This document shows positions 9,290-18,104 of a stretch of 64,000 nucleotides of DNA, one piece after another. Each line of letters begins with the position of its first letter. The first letter of the stretch is position 1. The stretch spans positions 1 through 64,000 of the forward strand of contig CAXXNZ010000015.1 in the NCBI GenBank assembly GCA_963676075.2, written 5' to 3'. Source of the DNA: JAHJQZ01 sp963676075 (lineage in GTDB: Bacteria > Pseudomonadota > Alphaproteobacteria > Rhizobiales > Devosiaceae). A program made the position numbers and the translations under genes. Below the pieces are notes generated by a model. That model was not told where the DNA came from. It did no database searches and worked only from the letters and a program-made list of their open reading frames with translations.

Positions 9290-9910
9290 ATGTTCCTGAC
9301 CGCCTCGGCGCTTGCCGCCTATTGGGTGACCGCGCTCGTCGTCATGGCAACGCCGGGTGTGACTGTGTCGAGCCTTCTCGGCACGACGCTGGCGCTCGGC
9401 ACCCGCGCCGGCTTCGCCATGGAGCTCGGCGTCAACATCGCGCGCCTGTCGATGATCGTCATGCTCGGCCTCGGGCTGAGCGCCATTTCGGCCTTCATGA
9501 GCGAGGCCTATGTCTTCATCAAATATGCCGGCGCCGCCTATCTCGTCTGGCTCGGCATCAAGGCGATCCGCCATCCGCCCAACCTCTCGGCGCTGTCCGC
9601 CACGCCGCCGGGTTACCGCTCGCTGGTGCTGCGCGGCATCGCCGTCTTGTGGTCCAATCCCAAGGCATTCCTGTTCATCGGGGCGCTGGTGCCGCAGTTC
9701 ATTGTCGCCGATGCACCGCTGGCGCCGCAGCTTTTATTGCTCGGTGCCATCTGGATGGGCACGGCCACCGTCACCGATGGTCTTTACATCCTGCTGTCGG
9801 GTCAGGTCAGGGCATTGTTCAGCCAAAAGGCCGGACGCGCGCTCGGCTGGGTTTCGGGCGTGGTGCTGATGGGCGCCGCGCTCTGGCTTGCCACAAGTCA
9901 AAAGGCATGA
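9290..9910 (+). CDS. LysE/RhtB family amino-acid exporter, paralogue 4
   Basis: A 206-residue member of the same exporter family and the most diverged of the four. The normally conserved VPGP motif reads ATPGVTVSSLLGTTLALGTRAG. The WSNPKAFLFIGALVPQF segment is kept. It starts five bases after paralogue 3 and ends 13 bases before coaD, so the exporter operon may run on into the coaD-ppi-queA-tgt group. The changed Pro-Gly-Pro turn may mean a different substrate; that is inference. Confidence 0.88.
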   Translation: MFLTASALAAYWVTALVVMATPGVTVSSLLGTTLALGTRAGFAMELGVNIARLSMIVMLGLGLSAISAFMSEAYVFIKYAGAAYLVWLGIKAIRHPPNLSALSATPPGYRSLVLRGIAVLWSNPKAFLFIGALVPQFIVADAPLAPQLLLLGAIWMGTATVTDGLYILLSGQVRALFSQKAGRALGWVSGVVLMGAALWLATSQKA

Positions 9911-9923
9911 CAAAAGGCGCTCC

Positions 9924-10412
9924 ATGAACAAGCTGACCGGCTTTTATCCCGGCTCCTTCGATCCGGTGACAAATGGGCACCTCGATGTCATCGAGCGGGC
10001 CTGCAAGATCGTTGACGTTCTGTTCGTCGGTATCGGGATCAATTCCACCAAGGCCCCCCTGCTGACCGATGAGGATCGGCTGTCGCTGTTGCGCGAGACC
10101 TGCGGTCCGATCGCCAGGCGCACCGATACGGAAATCCACTTCGTCGATTTCGAAGGATTGATGATCCAGGCTGCCCGCGATCTCGGCGCGACGCTGATCA
10201 TCCGCGGCCTCCGCGACACCACCGATTACAATTATGAAATGCAGATGGTCGGCATGAATTCGCAGATGGCGCCCGACCTGCAGACGGTCTTCGTGCCGGC
10301 AACACCGCACGTGCGCCATATTTCAGCGACATTGGTTCGTCAGATCGCCCAGATGGGCGGAGACATTTCTGCCTTCGTTCCACCCGTGGTTTTGAAAGCA
10401 CTGAGCAAATAA
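9924..10412 (+). CDS. coaD: Phosphopantetheine adenylyltransferase
   Basis: This enzyme joins ATP and 4'-phosphopantetheine to give dephospho-CoA, the penultimate step of CoA synthesis, in the cytoplasm. The 162-residue product has the nucleotidyltransferase motif GSFDPVTNGHLDVIERA near the N-terminus and RGLRDTTDYNYEMQM in the middle, both diagnostic. The ATG at 9924 gives the family-typical N-terminus MNKLTGFYPGSFDP, so upstream in-frame codons are not used. The stop codon overlaps the start of the first cyclophilin gene, so translation is probably coupled. Confidence 0.97.
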   Translation: MNKLTGFYPGSFDPVTNGHLDVIERACKIVDVLFVGIGINSTKAPLLTDEDRLSLLRETCGPIARRTDTEIHFVDFEGLMIQAARDLGATLIIRGLRDTTDYNYEMQMVGMNSQMAPDLQTVFVPATPHVRHISATLVRQIAQMGGDISAFVPPVVLKALSK

Positions 10413-11050
10413 TGGCAAACACTCCCGCACCTAGGGCGCGCATCTTTGGTGTGCTCGCCTTTCTTTTCGTCGCCGTGTTCATCGGTTCTGTCGCCTGGGA
10501 AGGTTGGCTGCAGCCGGTGACACCCTCACAGGCATCCGAGACAGCCACCGCCGGTTCGGCACCCGATTGCACCGATGTATCCAATCTGCCGGACAACCAT
10601 GCGCTGCTCGGCCTCAAGGATGGCTGCGTCGAGATCGCTTTTGAGCCAGATCTTGCGCCCAACCACGTGGCACAGATCAAGAAGCTCATTTCCGAGCACT
10701 TCTACGACGGGCTGAAATTCCACCGCGTCATTCCCGGCTTCATGGCCCAGACCGGCGATCCGACCGGCACCGGTTCCGGCGGTTCTGAACTGCCCGACCT
10801 CAAGGCCGAATTCTCCGATACGCCGTTCGAGCGCGGCACGCTCGGCATGGCGCGAACCATGGATCCGAACTCGGCCAATTCGCAGTTCTTCATCATGTTC
10901 GCGCCCGCGCCCCACCTAAACGGCCAGTACACGGTCTTTGGCAAGGTCGTTTCGGGCATGGAATTTGTCGACAACATCAAAAAGGGCAGTCAGGCCAACA
11001 ATGGCCTTGTGACCGACCCCGACACGATCATCACCTTCCGCGCCAAATAG
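10412..11050 (+). CDS. Peptidylprolyl isomerase (cyclophilin), membrane-anchored or exported
   Basis: A 212-residue cyclophilin that catalyses cis-trans isomerisation of prolyl peptide bonds. Residues 8-30 are a hydrophobic helix (ARIFGVLAFLFVAVFIGSVA), acting as a signal peptide or anchor, so the domain should face the periplasm. The core is intact: FHRVIPGFMAQTGDPTGTG, the GTLGMART segment and NSANSQFFIMF. It overlaps coaD and is followed 33 bases later by a cytoplasmic paralogue, the usual periplasmic/cytoplasmic pair of this order. Confidence 0.93.
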   Translation: MANTPAPRARIFGVLAFLFVAVFIGSVAWEGWLQPVTPSQASETATAGSAPDCTDVSNLPDNHALLGLKDGCVEIAFEPDLAPNHVAQIKKLISEHFYDGLKFHRVIPGFMAQTGDPTGTGSGGSELPDLKAEFSDTPFERGTLGMARTMDPNSANSQFFIMFAPAPHLNGQYTVFGKVVSGMEFVDNIKKGSQANNGLVTDPDTIITFRAK

Positions 11051-11083
11051 CTCAGCCGGAAGCAACTGGAAAAAGGACATCCC

Positions 11084-11557
11084 ATGGCTGAAATCGCCGA
11101 TCCCGAGAACACCATCCTGATGGAAACCACCAAGGGTGCCGTCACCATCCGTCTGCGTCCCGACCTGGCCCCCGGCCATGTCGAGCGCATCAAGGAACTG
11201 GCGCGCGAGGGCTTTTACGACGGCATCGTCTTCCATCGTGTCATCGATGGCTTCATGGCTCAGGCCGGCTGCCCGAACGGCACCGGCACTGGCGGTTCGG
11301 ACAAGCCCGACCTCAAGGCTGAGTTCAACGACGAAAAGCACGTGCGTGGCACCTGCTCGATGGCCCGCACCTCGGCCCCTAACTCGGCCAACTCGCAGTT
11401 CTTCATCTGCTTTGCCGACGCGCCCTTCCTCAACCGTCAGTACACGGTCTGGGGCGAGGTGATCGAGGGCATGGACGCCATCGACCAGCTCAAGCGCGGC
11501 GAGCCCGTGCGTGACCCTGACTCGATCGTTTCGATGAAGGTTGCGGCGGACGCTTAG
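11084..11557 (+). CDS. Peptidylprolyl isomerase (cyclophilin), cytoplasmic
   Basis: A 157-residue cyclophilin without signal peptide, expected in the cytoplasm. The catalytic segment reads FHRVIDGFMAQAGCPNGTG, followed by CSMARTSAPNSANSQFFICF, so the active-site arginine and the Gln/Phe of the binding pocket are present. It is strongly similar to the preceding exported cyclophilin, so the pair looks like an old duplication with different compartments. The queA start lies 17 bases after its stop. Confidence 0.95.
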   Translation: MAEIADPENTILMETTKGAVTIRLRPDLAPGHVERIKELAREGFYDGIVFHRVIDGFMAQAGCPNGTGTGGSDKPDLKAEFNDEKHVRGTCSMARTSAPNSANSQFFICFADAPFLNRQYTVWGEVIEGMDAIDQLKRGEPVRDPDSIVSMKVAADA

Positions 11558-11574
11558 GCGAAAGCCGGACCGAT

Positions 11575-12657
11575 ATGCGCGTCGATCTGTTCGATTTCGA
11601 GCTGCCGCCTGAGCGGATCGCGCTGCACCCTGCGGAGCCGCGCGATTCGGCGCGGCTGCTTGTCGTCAGATCAGGACAGGCACCGGAAGATCGCACCGTC
11701 ACCGATCTCGTTGACCTGTTGCAGCCCGGCGATGTCCTGGTCGTGAATGACACGCGGGTCATTCCCGCCGAACTACATGGCATCCGGGTGCGCGGCGAAT
11801 ACCGCGCCGAAGTCTCCTTCAATCTCCACAAACGCATCGACCCGTCACGCTGGGCGGCGTTCGCCCGTCCGGCCAAACGCCTCAAACCCGGCGACCGGCT
11901 GGAATTCGGCGATGCCACCGATCGCGCCTGCGCCCTGACCGAACTCAGCGCCGAAGTCGAATCGGTGGGCGAGGGCGGCGAGGTGGTGCTGGCCTATGCC
12001 CTGTCCGGCGCCTATCTCGACGAGGCGATCAAGTCCCACGGCGCCATGCCGCTGCCGCCCTATATCGGCAGCAAACGGAGCTTCGAGGAACGCGACCGCA
12101 CCGACTACCAGACGGTCTATGCCCGCGAGGACGGCGCCGTGGCAGCGCCGACGGCCGGGCTGCATTTCACCGAACGACTTATGGAGCGATTGCGCCTGCG
12201 CGACATCAGCATCGAAACGGTGACGCTCCATGTCGGGGCCGGCACCTTCCTGCCGGTCAAAGTCGAGGACACCAGGGACCACAAGATGCACGCCGAATGG
12301 GGCGAGGTGCCAAAGGACGTGGTGGACCGCATTCTGGCCGCGAAACGGGCAGGGGGGCGCATCGTTGCCGTCGGCACCACCAGCCTCCGACTGCTCGAGA
12401 GTGCGGCGCGTGCGAGCGGCAAACTTGAGCCGTTTGCCGGCGACACCGACATTTTCATCACCCCCGGCTACCGCTTCAAAACCGCCGATATGCTGATGAC
12501 CAATTTCCATCTGCCACGTTCGACCCTGATGATGCTGGTTTCGGCCTTTGCGGGCCTGGAAACGATGAAAGCCGCCTACGCCCACGCCATCGCGAACGAA
12601 TACCGGTTCTATTCCTACGGCGACTCCTCGCTGCTGTTTCGGGAGGATACGGAATGA
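11575..12657 (+). CDS. queA: S-adenosylmethionine:tRNA ribosyltransferase-isomerase QueA
   Basis: QueA transfers and isomerises the ribosyl part of AdoMet onto preQ1 in tRNA to make epoxyqueuosine, a step in queuosine synthesis at the wobble position. The 360-residue product has the family start MRVDLFDFELPPERIALHPA, the DVLVVNDTRVIPA segment and the conserved HVGAGTFLPVKVEDTRDHKM and NFHLPRSTLMMLVSAF motifs. The length is typical. Its last codons overlap the tgt start by four bases, coupling two enzymes of the same pathway. Confidence 0.97.
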   Translation: MRVDLFDFELPPERIALHPAEPRDSARLLVVRSGQAPEDRTVTDLVDLLQPGDVLVVNDTRVIPAELHGIRVRGEYRAEVSFNLHKRIDPSRWAAFARPAKRLKPGDRLEFGDATDRACALTELSAEVESVGEGGEVVLAYALSGAYLDEAIKSHGAMPLPPYIGSKRSFEERDRTDYQTVYAREDGAVAAPTAGLHFTERLMERLRLRDISIETVTLHVGAGTFLPVKVEDTRDHKMHAEWGEVPKDVVDRILAAKRAGGRIVAVGTTSLRLLESAARASGKLEPFAGDTDIFITPGYRFKTADMLMTNFHLPRSTLMMLVSAFAGLETMKAAYAHAIANEYRFYSYGDSSLLFREDTE

Positions 12658-13781
12658 CCGATTTCGGCTTCGAACTGCTCAATACCGATGGTCCGGCCCG
12701 CCGCGGGCGCATCACCACGCCGCGCGGCGAGATCAACACGCCGGCCTTCATGCCGGTCGGTACCGCCGCGACGGTCAAGGCCATGTATCCCGAACAGGTC
12801 AGGGCGACCGGGGCCGAAATCATCCTCGGCAACACCTATCACCTGATGCTGAGACCCGGCGCCGAGCGCGTCGGCTCGCTCGGCGGGCTCCACACCTTCA
12901 TGGACTGGCCCGGCCCGATCCTGACCGACAGCGGCGGCTTTCAGGTCATGTCGCTGGCCAAGCTGAGGAAGCTGACCGAGCACGGCGTCACCTTCCGCTC
13001 CCACATCGATGGCTCGGCCTATGAACTGACCCCGGAACGCTCCATCGAGATCCAACTTCTGCTCGACAGCGACATCATCATGCAACTCGACGAGTGCATC
13101 GGACTGCCGGCCGAGCGCCCCGAAATTGAGCGGGCCATGGAACTCTCGCTACGCTGGGCCGAACGCTCGAAAGCCGCCTTCGGCAACCGCCCCGAGCGAG
13201 CGCTGTTCGGCATCGTCCAGGGTGGCGATGACATGGAACTGCGCCGCCGTTCCGCCGAAGCCTTGTCCGATATCGGCTTTTCCGGCTATTCGGTCGGCGG
13301 ACTGGCGGTCGGCGAACCGCAGGAAACTATGTTCCGCGTCCTCGACGAACTTGTTCCCGTCCTGCCTGCCGACAAGCCGCATTACCTGATGGGCGTCGGC
13401 AAGCCCGACGACATCCTTGGCGCCATCGGGCGCGGCATCGACATGTTCGATTGCGTCCATCCGACCCGCGCCGGCCGGCACGGACACGCCTATACGCGCT
13501 TCGGCGTCGTCAATCTCAAGAACGCCCGCCACAAGGACGATCCGCGCCCGCTCGACGCGGACTCGCCCAACCCCAATTGTCGCCGCTTTTCGCGCGCCTA
13601 CCTGCATCATCTGGTGCGCTCGGAAGAGATTTTGGGAGCAATGGTGCTCTCCGAGATCAATTTGAACTATTATCAGTACCTGACGGCAGGTGCCCGCACT
13701 GCTATAGAAGCTGGCAGCTTTTCCGATTTCGCTGCCGAAACCCGTGCGCGTTGGGCGCAAGGCGACATTCCCCCCGTGTGA
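12654..13781 (+). CDS. tgt: tRNA-guanine transglycosylase Tgt (zinc site degraded)
   Basis: Tgt exchanges the wobble guanine of GUN-anticodon tRNAs for preQ1, the step before QueA. The 375-residue protein keeps the catalytic features: DSGGFQVMSLAK and the nucleophile loop DCVHPTRAGRHG. The zinc-binding part is altered. Where bacterial enzymes have CxCxxC, this one has S304, N306 and only C309, and the histidine of the usual EHN segment is I335 (SEINLNYYQ). Three of four zinc ligands are therefore missing, although the SRAYLHHLVRSEEILG context aligns without gaps. The fold may be held by packing instead. Confidence 0.94.
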   Translation: MTDFGFELLNTDGPARRGRITTPRGEINTPAFMPVGTAATVKAMYPEQVRATGAEIILGNTYHLMLRPGAERVGSLGGLHTFMDWPGPILTDSGGFQVMSLAKLRKLTEHGVTFRSHIDGSAYELTPERSIEIQLLLDSDIIMQLDECIGLPAERPEIERAMELSLRWAERSKAAFGNRPERALFGIVQGGDDMELRRRSAEALSDIGFSGYSVGGLAVGEPQETMFRVLDELVPVLPADKPHYLMGVGKPDDILGAIGRGIDMFDCVHPTRAGRHGHAYTRFGVVNLKNARHKDDPRPLDADSPNPNCRRFSRAYLHHLVRSEEILGAMVLSEINLNYYQYLTAGARTAIEAGSFSDFAAETRARWAQGDIPPV

Positions 13782-13801
13782 CATATTCAGGAGCTTTGAC
13801 C

Positions 13802-15436
13802 ATGGCCTCCTCCCGCAAAACTGCTCTCGACAGCCTCAACGAACACCGCAAGCGTCTCGAAAACACGCCGATGCGCGAGCTGTTCGCCAAGGACGACGAA
13901 CGTTTTGACAAGTACTCTGCGCGTTTCGGCGACATCTTGCTCGATTACGCCAAGAACCGCATCGACAAGGAAGCAATGGCCTCGCTTTTCGCTCTTGCAC
14001 GCGCGTCAGGCGTCGAACAGCGCCGTGACGCCATGTGGGCCGGCGAGCCGATCAACACCACCGAGAACCGCTCTGTCATGCACATGGCGCTGCGCTACCA
14101 GGGCGACGAGGTCATGGTCGGCGGCGAGAATGTCATGCCGGGCGTGCGCGAAGTGCTCGATAACATGCGCAAGTTTTCCGCCGACATCCGCTCTGGCGCC
14201 ATCACCGGATCGACCGGAAAGCCGTTCACCGACGTCGTCAACATCGGCATCGGCGGTTCGGACCTCGGCCCGGCCATGGTGACGCTGGCGCTCGAACCCT
14301 ACACGCGCACCGATCTCAGGGCCCATTACGTCTCCAATGTCGATGGCGCCCACATCTACGACACGCTCAAGCAGCTCGACCTCGAAACGACACTGTTCAT
14401 CGTCGCGTCCAAGACCTTCACCACCGATGAGACCATGACCAACGCCCATTCGGCGCGCGGCGTGCTGTCGATCTCGCTCGGCGAAGAGGCGGTGCCGCAT
14501 CACTTCGCCGCCGTGTCGACCAATCTTGAAGCCTGCGCCGAATTCGGCATCCCTTCGGACCGCATTTTCGGTTTCTGGGACTGGGTCGGCGGCCGCTATT
14601 CGGTGTGGTCGGCCATTGGCCTGCCGGTGATGTTGGCGGTCGGCTACGAGGTTTTCGAACGGCTGCTCAAGGGCGCGGCCGAGATGGATGCCCATTTCCT
14701 CAACACCCCGCTCGAAAAGAACCTGCCGGTCATCATGGGCCTGTTGGGTGTGTGGTACCGCAATGCCTGGGGCTTCGCGACGCACGCCGTTCTCCCTTAC
14801 GACCAGCGGCTTTCCCGCTTCACCGCCTATCTGCAGCAGCAGGATATGGAATCGAACGGCAAGTCGGTCATGCTCGACGGCACGCCGGTCGATTACGACA
14901 CCGGGCCCATCGTCTGGGGCGAGCCGGGCACCAATGGCCAGCACGCCTTCTACCAGCTGATCCACCAGGGCACCTCGGTCATCCCCTGCGATTTCCTCGT
15001 CGCGGCCAATCCGCAGGAGGATCTGGCGCCGCACCATGTCAAACTGGTCGCCAATTGCCTTGCCCAGTCAGAGGCACTGATGCTTGGCAAGACCAAGGAC
15101 GAGGTCGTGGCCGAACTGGAAAAGGCCGGGATGAGTGCGGCGGAGATCGAAAAACTCACCCCGCACAAGCTGTTCCCGGGCAACCGTCCGTCCAATACGC
15201 TGGTCTATCGCAAGCTCGATCCGGAAACGCTCGGCAAGCTGATCGCGCTCTACGAGCACAAGGTCTTCGTCCAGGGCACGATCTGGGGCGTCAACTCGTT
15301 CGACCAGTGGGGCGTCGAGCTTGGCAAGCAACTGGCCAAGGCGATTCTGCCCAAGGTCGAGGGCACCGCCACCAGCGCCGGCCACGACGCCTCGACGCGC
15401 GGCCTGCTGGCGCATTTCCACAGCCTCAGGGGCTGA
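13802..15436 (+). CDS. pgi: Glucose-6-phosphate isomerase
   Basis: Pgi interconverts glucose-6-phosphate and fructose-6-phosphate in the cytoplasm. The 544-residue protein has the family signatures GIGGSDLGP, VASKTFTTDETMTNA and the C-terminal GNRPSNTLV segment; the length fits bacterial Pgi. The ATG at 13802, 20 bases after the tgt stop, gives MASSRKTALDSLNEHRKRLE; the frame is open far upstream inside tgt but that part is out-of-frame noise. It is the last gene of the run and ends at a palindromic repeat shared with a convergent neighbour. Confidence 0.97.
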   Translation: MASSRKTALDSLNEHRKRLENTPMRELFAKDDERFDKYSARFGDILLDYAKNRIDKEAMASLFALARASGVEQRRDAMWAGEPINTTENRSVMHMALRYQGDEVMVGGENVMPGVREVLDNMRKFSADIRSGAITGSTGKPFTDVVNIGIGGSDLGPAMVTLALEPYTRTDLRAHYVSNVDGAHIYDTLKQLDLETTLFIVASKTFTTDETMTNAHSARGVLSISLGEEAVPHHFAAVSTNLEACAEFGIPSDRIFGFWDWVGGRYSVWSAIGLPVMLAVGYEVFERLLKGAAEMDAHFLNTPLEKNLPVIMGLLGVWYRNAWGFATHAVLPYDQRLSRFTAYLQQQDMESNGKSVMLDGTPVDYDTGPIVWGEPGTNGQHAFYQLIHQGTSVIPCDFLVAANPQEDLAPHHVKLVANCLAQSEALMLGKTKDEVVAELEKAGMSAAEIEKLTPHKLFPGNRPSNTLVYRKLDPETLGKLIALYEHKVFVQGTIWGVNSFDQWGVELGKQLAKAILPKVEGTATSAGHDASTRGLLAHFHSLRG

Positions 15437-15449
15437 GGGCGCAACGTCC

Positions 15450-15604
15450 TTCTCCCCCTCCCCTTGATGGGGAGGGTGGCCTGCCGGAGGCAGGTCGGGT
15501 GGGGTGGGGCCGCAGACGCCGGTGCAGACACCCCCACCCAGGCTCACGACGGACTTAGCAAGGGCTAAGTCCTGTTCGCCAACCCTCCCCACAAGGGGGG
15601 AGGG
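15450..15604. repeat. Composite palindromic intergenic repeat, copy A
   Basis: The outer arms CCCTCCCCTTGATGGGGAGG and CCCTCCCCACAAGGGGGAGG each form a hairpin. Inside, GGACTTAGC-AAGG-GCTAAGTCC forms another. The same arrangement occurs in reverse orientation at 58313-58470 with near-identical outer and inner parts. This copy lies between the convergent pgi and alcohol dehydrogenase genes, where its hairpins could stop transcription from both sides. Confidence 0.8.
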
Positions 15605-15641
15605 AAGTGGCGACCGCGAGCGCAACGCGTGGAAACGCCAA

Positions 15642-16683
15642 CTAGAATTCAGTGATAACCGTCACCCCGAGTGCGTTGAACTCATCCATCCGCGTTAGCG
15701 CCTCGATGGATTGCGCCAGATTGATCCGGTCGCCGATCAAACGATCAGGCCGCAGCTGGTCGGATTCGATCATCGCCAGCATGGCATCGTAGCGATGCGC
15801 CTGCATGCCGTGGCTTGCCATAGATCTCAAGCTCGCGCGAAATCACCAGATCCATCGGGATCTGCGGCGTCGCCTGGTCGGCCATGGTCAACCCGACCTG
15901 CACATGCCGTCCGTGCCGCCTGAGGCAGGCAATCGAGTTGAAACAGGTCGACGGGTGTCCAAGCGCATCGATCGAGACATGCGCGCCGCCGCCTGTGATC
16001 TCCATCACCGCCTCGGTGACGCTGGCGACGGCATTGGAATTGATCACCGCTTCGGCGCCGATCTTTTGCGCCAGTTCGAGCTTGTCGTCGGCGATGTCGA
16101 TGGCAACGACGCGCGCACCAAGCGCCGCGGCAATCATGATGGCGCTGAGGCCGACTCCGCCGCTGCCATGGACCGCAACCCATTGTCCGCCCGTCACGCG
16201 CGCCTGATCGACGACGGCGCGGAACGAGGTGGCAAACCGGCACCCAAGGCTCGCCGCCGTGGCGAACTCCATCGAGTCGGGCAGGGCGACCAAGTTGAGG
16301 TCAGCCTCGTGAATGGCGACATATTCGGCGAACGAACCCCATTCGGTGAAACCGGGCTGGTGCTGGTTGCGGCAGACCTGCTGATTGCCTGAGTGGCATT
16401 CCGGGCAATGCCCGCAGCCGGTGACGAACGGCACCGTCACCCGGTCGCCCTCGCGCCAGCGCGTGACATTGCGCCCGATGGCGGCGACCGTGCCGGCCAG
16501 TTCGTGTCCCGGCACATGCGGTAAAACGATATCGGAATCGTGCCCGATCCAGCCATGCCAGTCGCTGCGGCAGATGCCATTGGCTTCAAGCTTGACGACA
16601 ACGCCATTGGCGTCGGGCGTCGGGTCGGGAACAGTGGTTAGTTTCGGCATTTCGCCGAAGCGCTCGAAGAGCACGGCCTTCAT
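15642..16683 (-). pseudogene. Zinc-dependent alcohol dehydrogenase with a frameshift
   Basis: The gene encodes a medium-chain zinc alcohol dehydrogenase of about 346 residues, but in two frames. From the ATG at 16683, preceded by GGAG, it reads MKAVLFERFGEMPKL, GHELAGTVAAIGRNV (zinc ligand region), the structural zinc cysteines in CGHCPECHSGNQQVC, and the NAD loop GSGGVGLSAIM. Near 15815-15816 the frame breaks: ELEIYGKPRHAG in one frame continues as SHGMQAHRYDAML in the next, where the family has ELEIxGSHGMQAHRY. One extra base in a TT pair (AA in the sense strand) explains it. It may be real decay or a sequencing error. Confidence 0.85.
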
Positions 16684-16893
16684 CGCGGTCTCCTGGAGGG
16701 GGTGGGGCTGTCTATTTGAGGAGAGCTTATAGCGGATGCGGGCGTCTTGGGTACGCCATTTGCGCACAGCGAGGGAGATAGCCGTTTGGTCATCGCCGGA
16801 GCACAGCACGACTTGAGCGTAGCTCTCATGGCCGGTTTTGCCGATGGGTTTGAGTGTGGTGCCGTGGCCACTCAGCCACAGGCTTCGTGGCTT

Positions 16894-16947
16894 CCAAATC
16901 TAAAATCGCTCCACCGAAGCGATTTTGCCGCCAGGCGGCGGATTTGG
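16894..16947 (-). terminator. Nested hairpins downstream of tRNA-Lys, likely terminator
   Basis: An outer arm CCAAATC at 16894-16900 pairs with GATTTGG at 16941-16947. It encloses AAAATCGCT-(7)-AGCGATTTT (16902-16926) and GCCGCC-A-GGCGGC, so the RNA could fold as a three-way junction. On the minus strand it begins just after the tRNA-Lys gene, and one stem ends in a short U run, fitting a role in tRNA transcript termination. Confidence 0.55.
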
Positions 16948-16949
16948 AA

Positions 16950-17024
16950 TGGTACGCCCGGGCGGGGTCGAACCGCCGACCATCCGATTAAAAGTCGGAT
17001 GCTCTACCACTGAGCTACGGGCGC
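16950..17024 (-). tRNA. tRNA-Lys (anticodon UUU)
   Basis: Read on the minus strand the gene starts GCGCCCGTAGCTCAGTGGTA, has the anticodon stem TCCGA/TCGGA around loop CTTTTAA (anticodon TTT), the T arm GGTTCGACCC, and ends ACCA with the CCA encoded. The acceptor stem pairs fully apart from one G-U. The anticodon UUU reads lysine codons AAA and AAG. Confidence 0.95.
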
Positions 17025-17142
17025 ATACCGAACCGGGCCGTTTGGCGACCCCGAACAGTCGCGGCGGAAAATAGAGGCTCGGCGGCACGAGTCAACCGCG
17101 AAGTGACGGCGCAACCATGTCGGAGCGCCCGCGAACCTCGCG

Positions 17143-17976
17143 CTACATTGGCATCTTGTAGCCGGAGTAGGGCACCGGCAGGCATTGAAGCCCTGCCTTT
17201 TGGATGTAGCCGCACAATTCCTCGGCACGGGCGATCCGGTCGATCGGCCCCGCCACAATGTGATAGCTGCCATCCTGGCCCGACAGGATCGGATCCATTC
17301 CGATCAGCAAAGCGCCGACCTTGTTCCTGAAATCGAGCCAGGAGACATAGGCCTCCTTCACCGTCACCGTTCCGCCCATCGCCAGCCCGTATTGGTCTGA
17401 TTCGACCGCCACCAGCCCCAGCTTTTCCGCGTCAACGCCGGTTGCTGCCGGCTGGGCGGGCTCGGCTGGCGCTTCGGTCACTGCCGGTGGCGGCATTTCC
17501 GGTTCCGCTTGGGCTTCCGGGTCATTCTCGGGATAAAGCGGCGCCTGGGAATACTCGACGCTGCCACCGGGAATGGTGGCGCTGGTCGCGGTCTTGTCGA
17601 CCGAGGATGTGAGGATAGAGGCGTCGATCGCGGGGCCTGGCGGGATCTGTTCGACCAGCACCGGCAGGGTGTTTTCGAGCGCACCTACGCGCTTGAGGAT
17701 GGTGGCACGGTCCTTCTCGGCCAGACGCAGGCGCGTGACCAGCTCGGCATTGTCGACCTTTAGTGCCGAGGCTTCGTCGGCCAGTGTCGACACCGTGGAG
17801 GTGAGCGTGTGGACATCGGCGCTTCTCAGCACACTGGCGTGCAGCGCGGTAAAGACCTGGCTCGGAAGGATTGCCGGTAGCGCACCTGCCGACACAGCGA
17901 TTCCGCATGCCGAGATGGCCGCAATGCCCCAGAACGTGACGTCGGACTGGCGGTAACGCTCAACCGGCTTGGACAC
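17143..17976 (-). CDS. Hypothetical membrane-anchored protein with coiled coil and SPOR-like end
   Basis: I cannot name a family for this 277-residue protein. Residues 14-38 form one membrane helix (TFWGIAAISACGIAVSAGAL). A heptad-like helical segment from about 55 to 105 follows (DEASALKVDNAELVTRLRLA), then a Pro/Glu-rich linker near 145-180. The end resembles a SPOR-type fold: GSYHIVAGPIDRIARAEELC. The layout suggests an inner-membrane protein whose C-terminal domain reaches peptidoglycan, but that is inference. It faces away from glmU, so the shared upstream region carries divergent promoters. Confidence 0.7.
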   Translation of the reverse strand: MSKPVERYRQSDVTFWGIAAISACGIAVSAGALPAILPSQVFTALHASVLRSADVHTLTSTVSTLADEASALKVDNAELVTRLRLAEKDRATILKRVGALENTLPVLVEQIPPGPAIDASILTSSVDKTATSATIPGGSVEYSQAPLYPENDPEAQAEPEMPPPAVTEAPAEPAQPAATGVDAEKLGLVAVESDQYGLAMGGTVTVKEAYVSWLDFRNKVGALLIGMDPILSGQDGSYHIVAGPIDRIARAEELCGYIQKAGLQCLPVPYSGYKMPM

Positions 17977-18104
17977 GAAGCCCTATCCTCATGCGAATCA
18001 AATACAAAGCTAAGTTTAGCATTGCTGCCGGCGCCCGTCGGAGGCATGTGTGTCACGCCACAGTTTTGTGATAATCAACGGGGCAAACGCCCGTGGAGAC
18101 GGAC

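Noticed and set aside
15450..15604. CRISPR array
   Set aside because: The repeated segments are inverted hairpin arms, not evenly spaced direct repeats with unique spacers; no cas genes are near.
16680..16871. Small 63-codon gene between the alcohol dehydrogenase and tRNA-Lys
   Set aside because: Low-complexity Ser/Pro/Ala content, no ribosome-binding site and overlap with the dehydrogenase leader.
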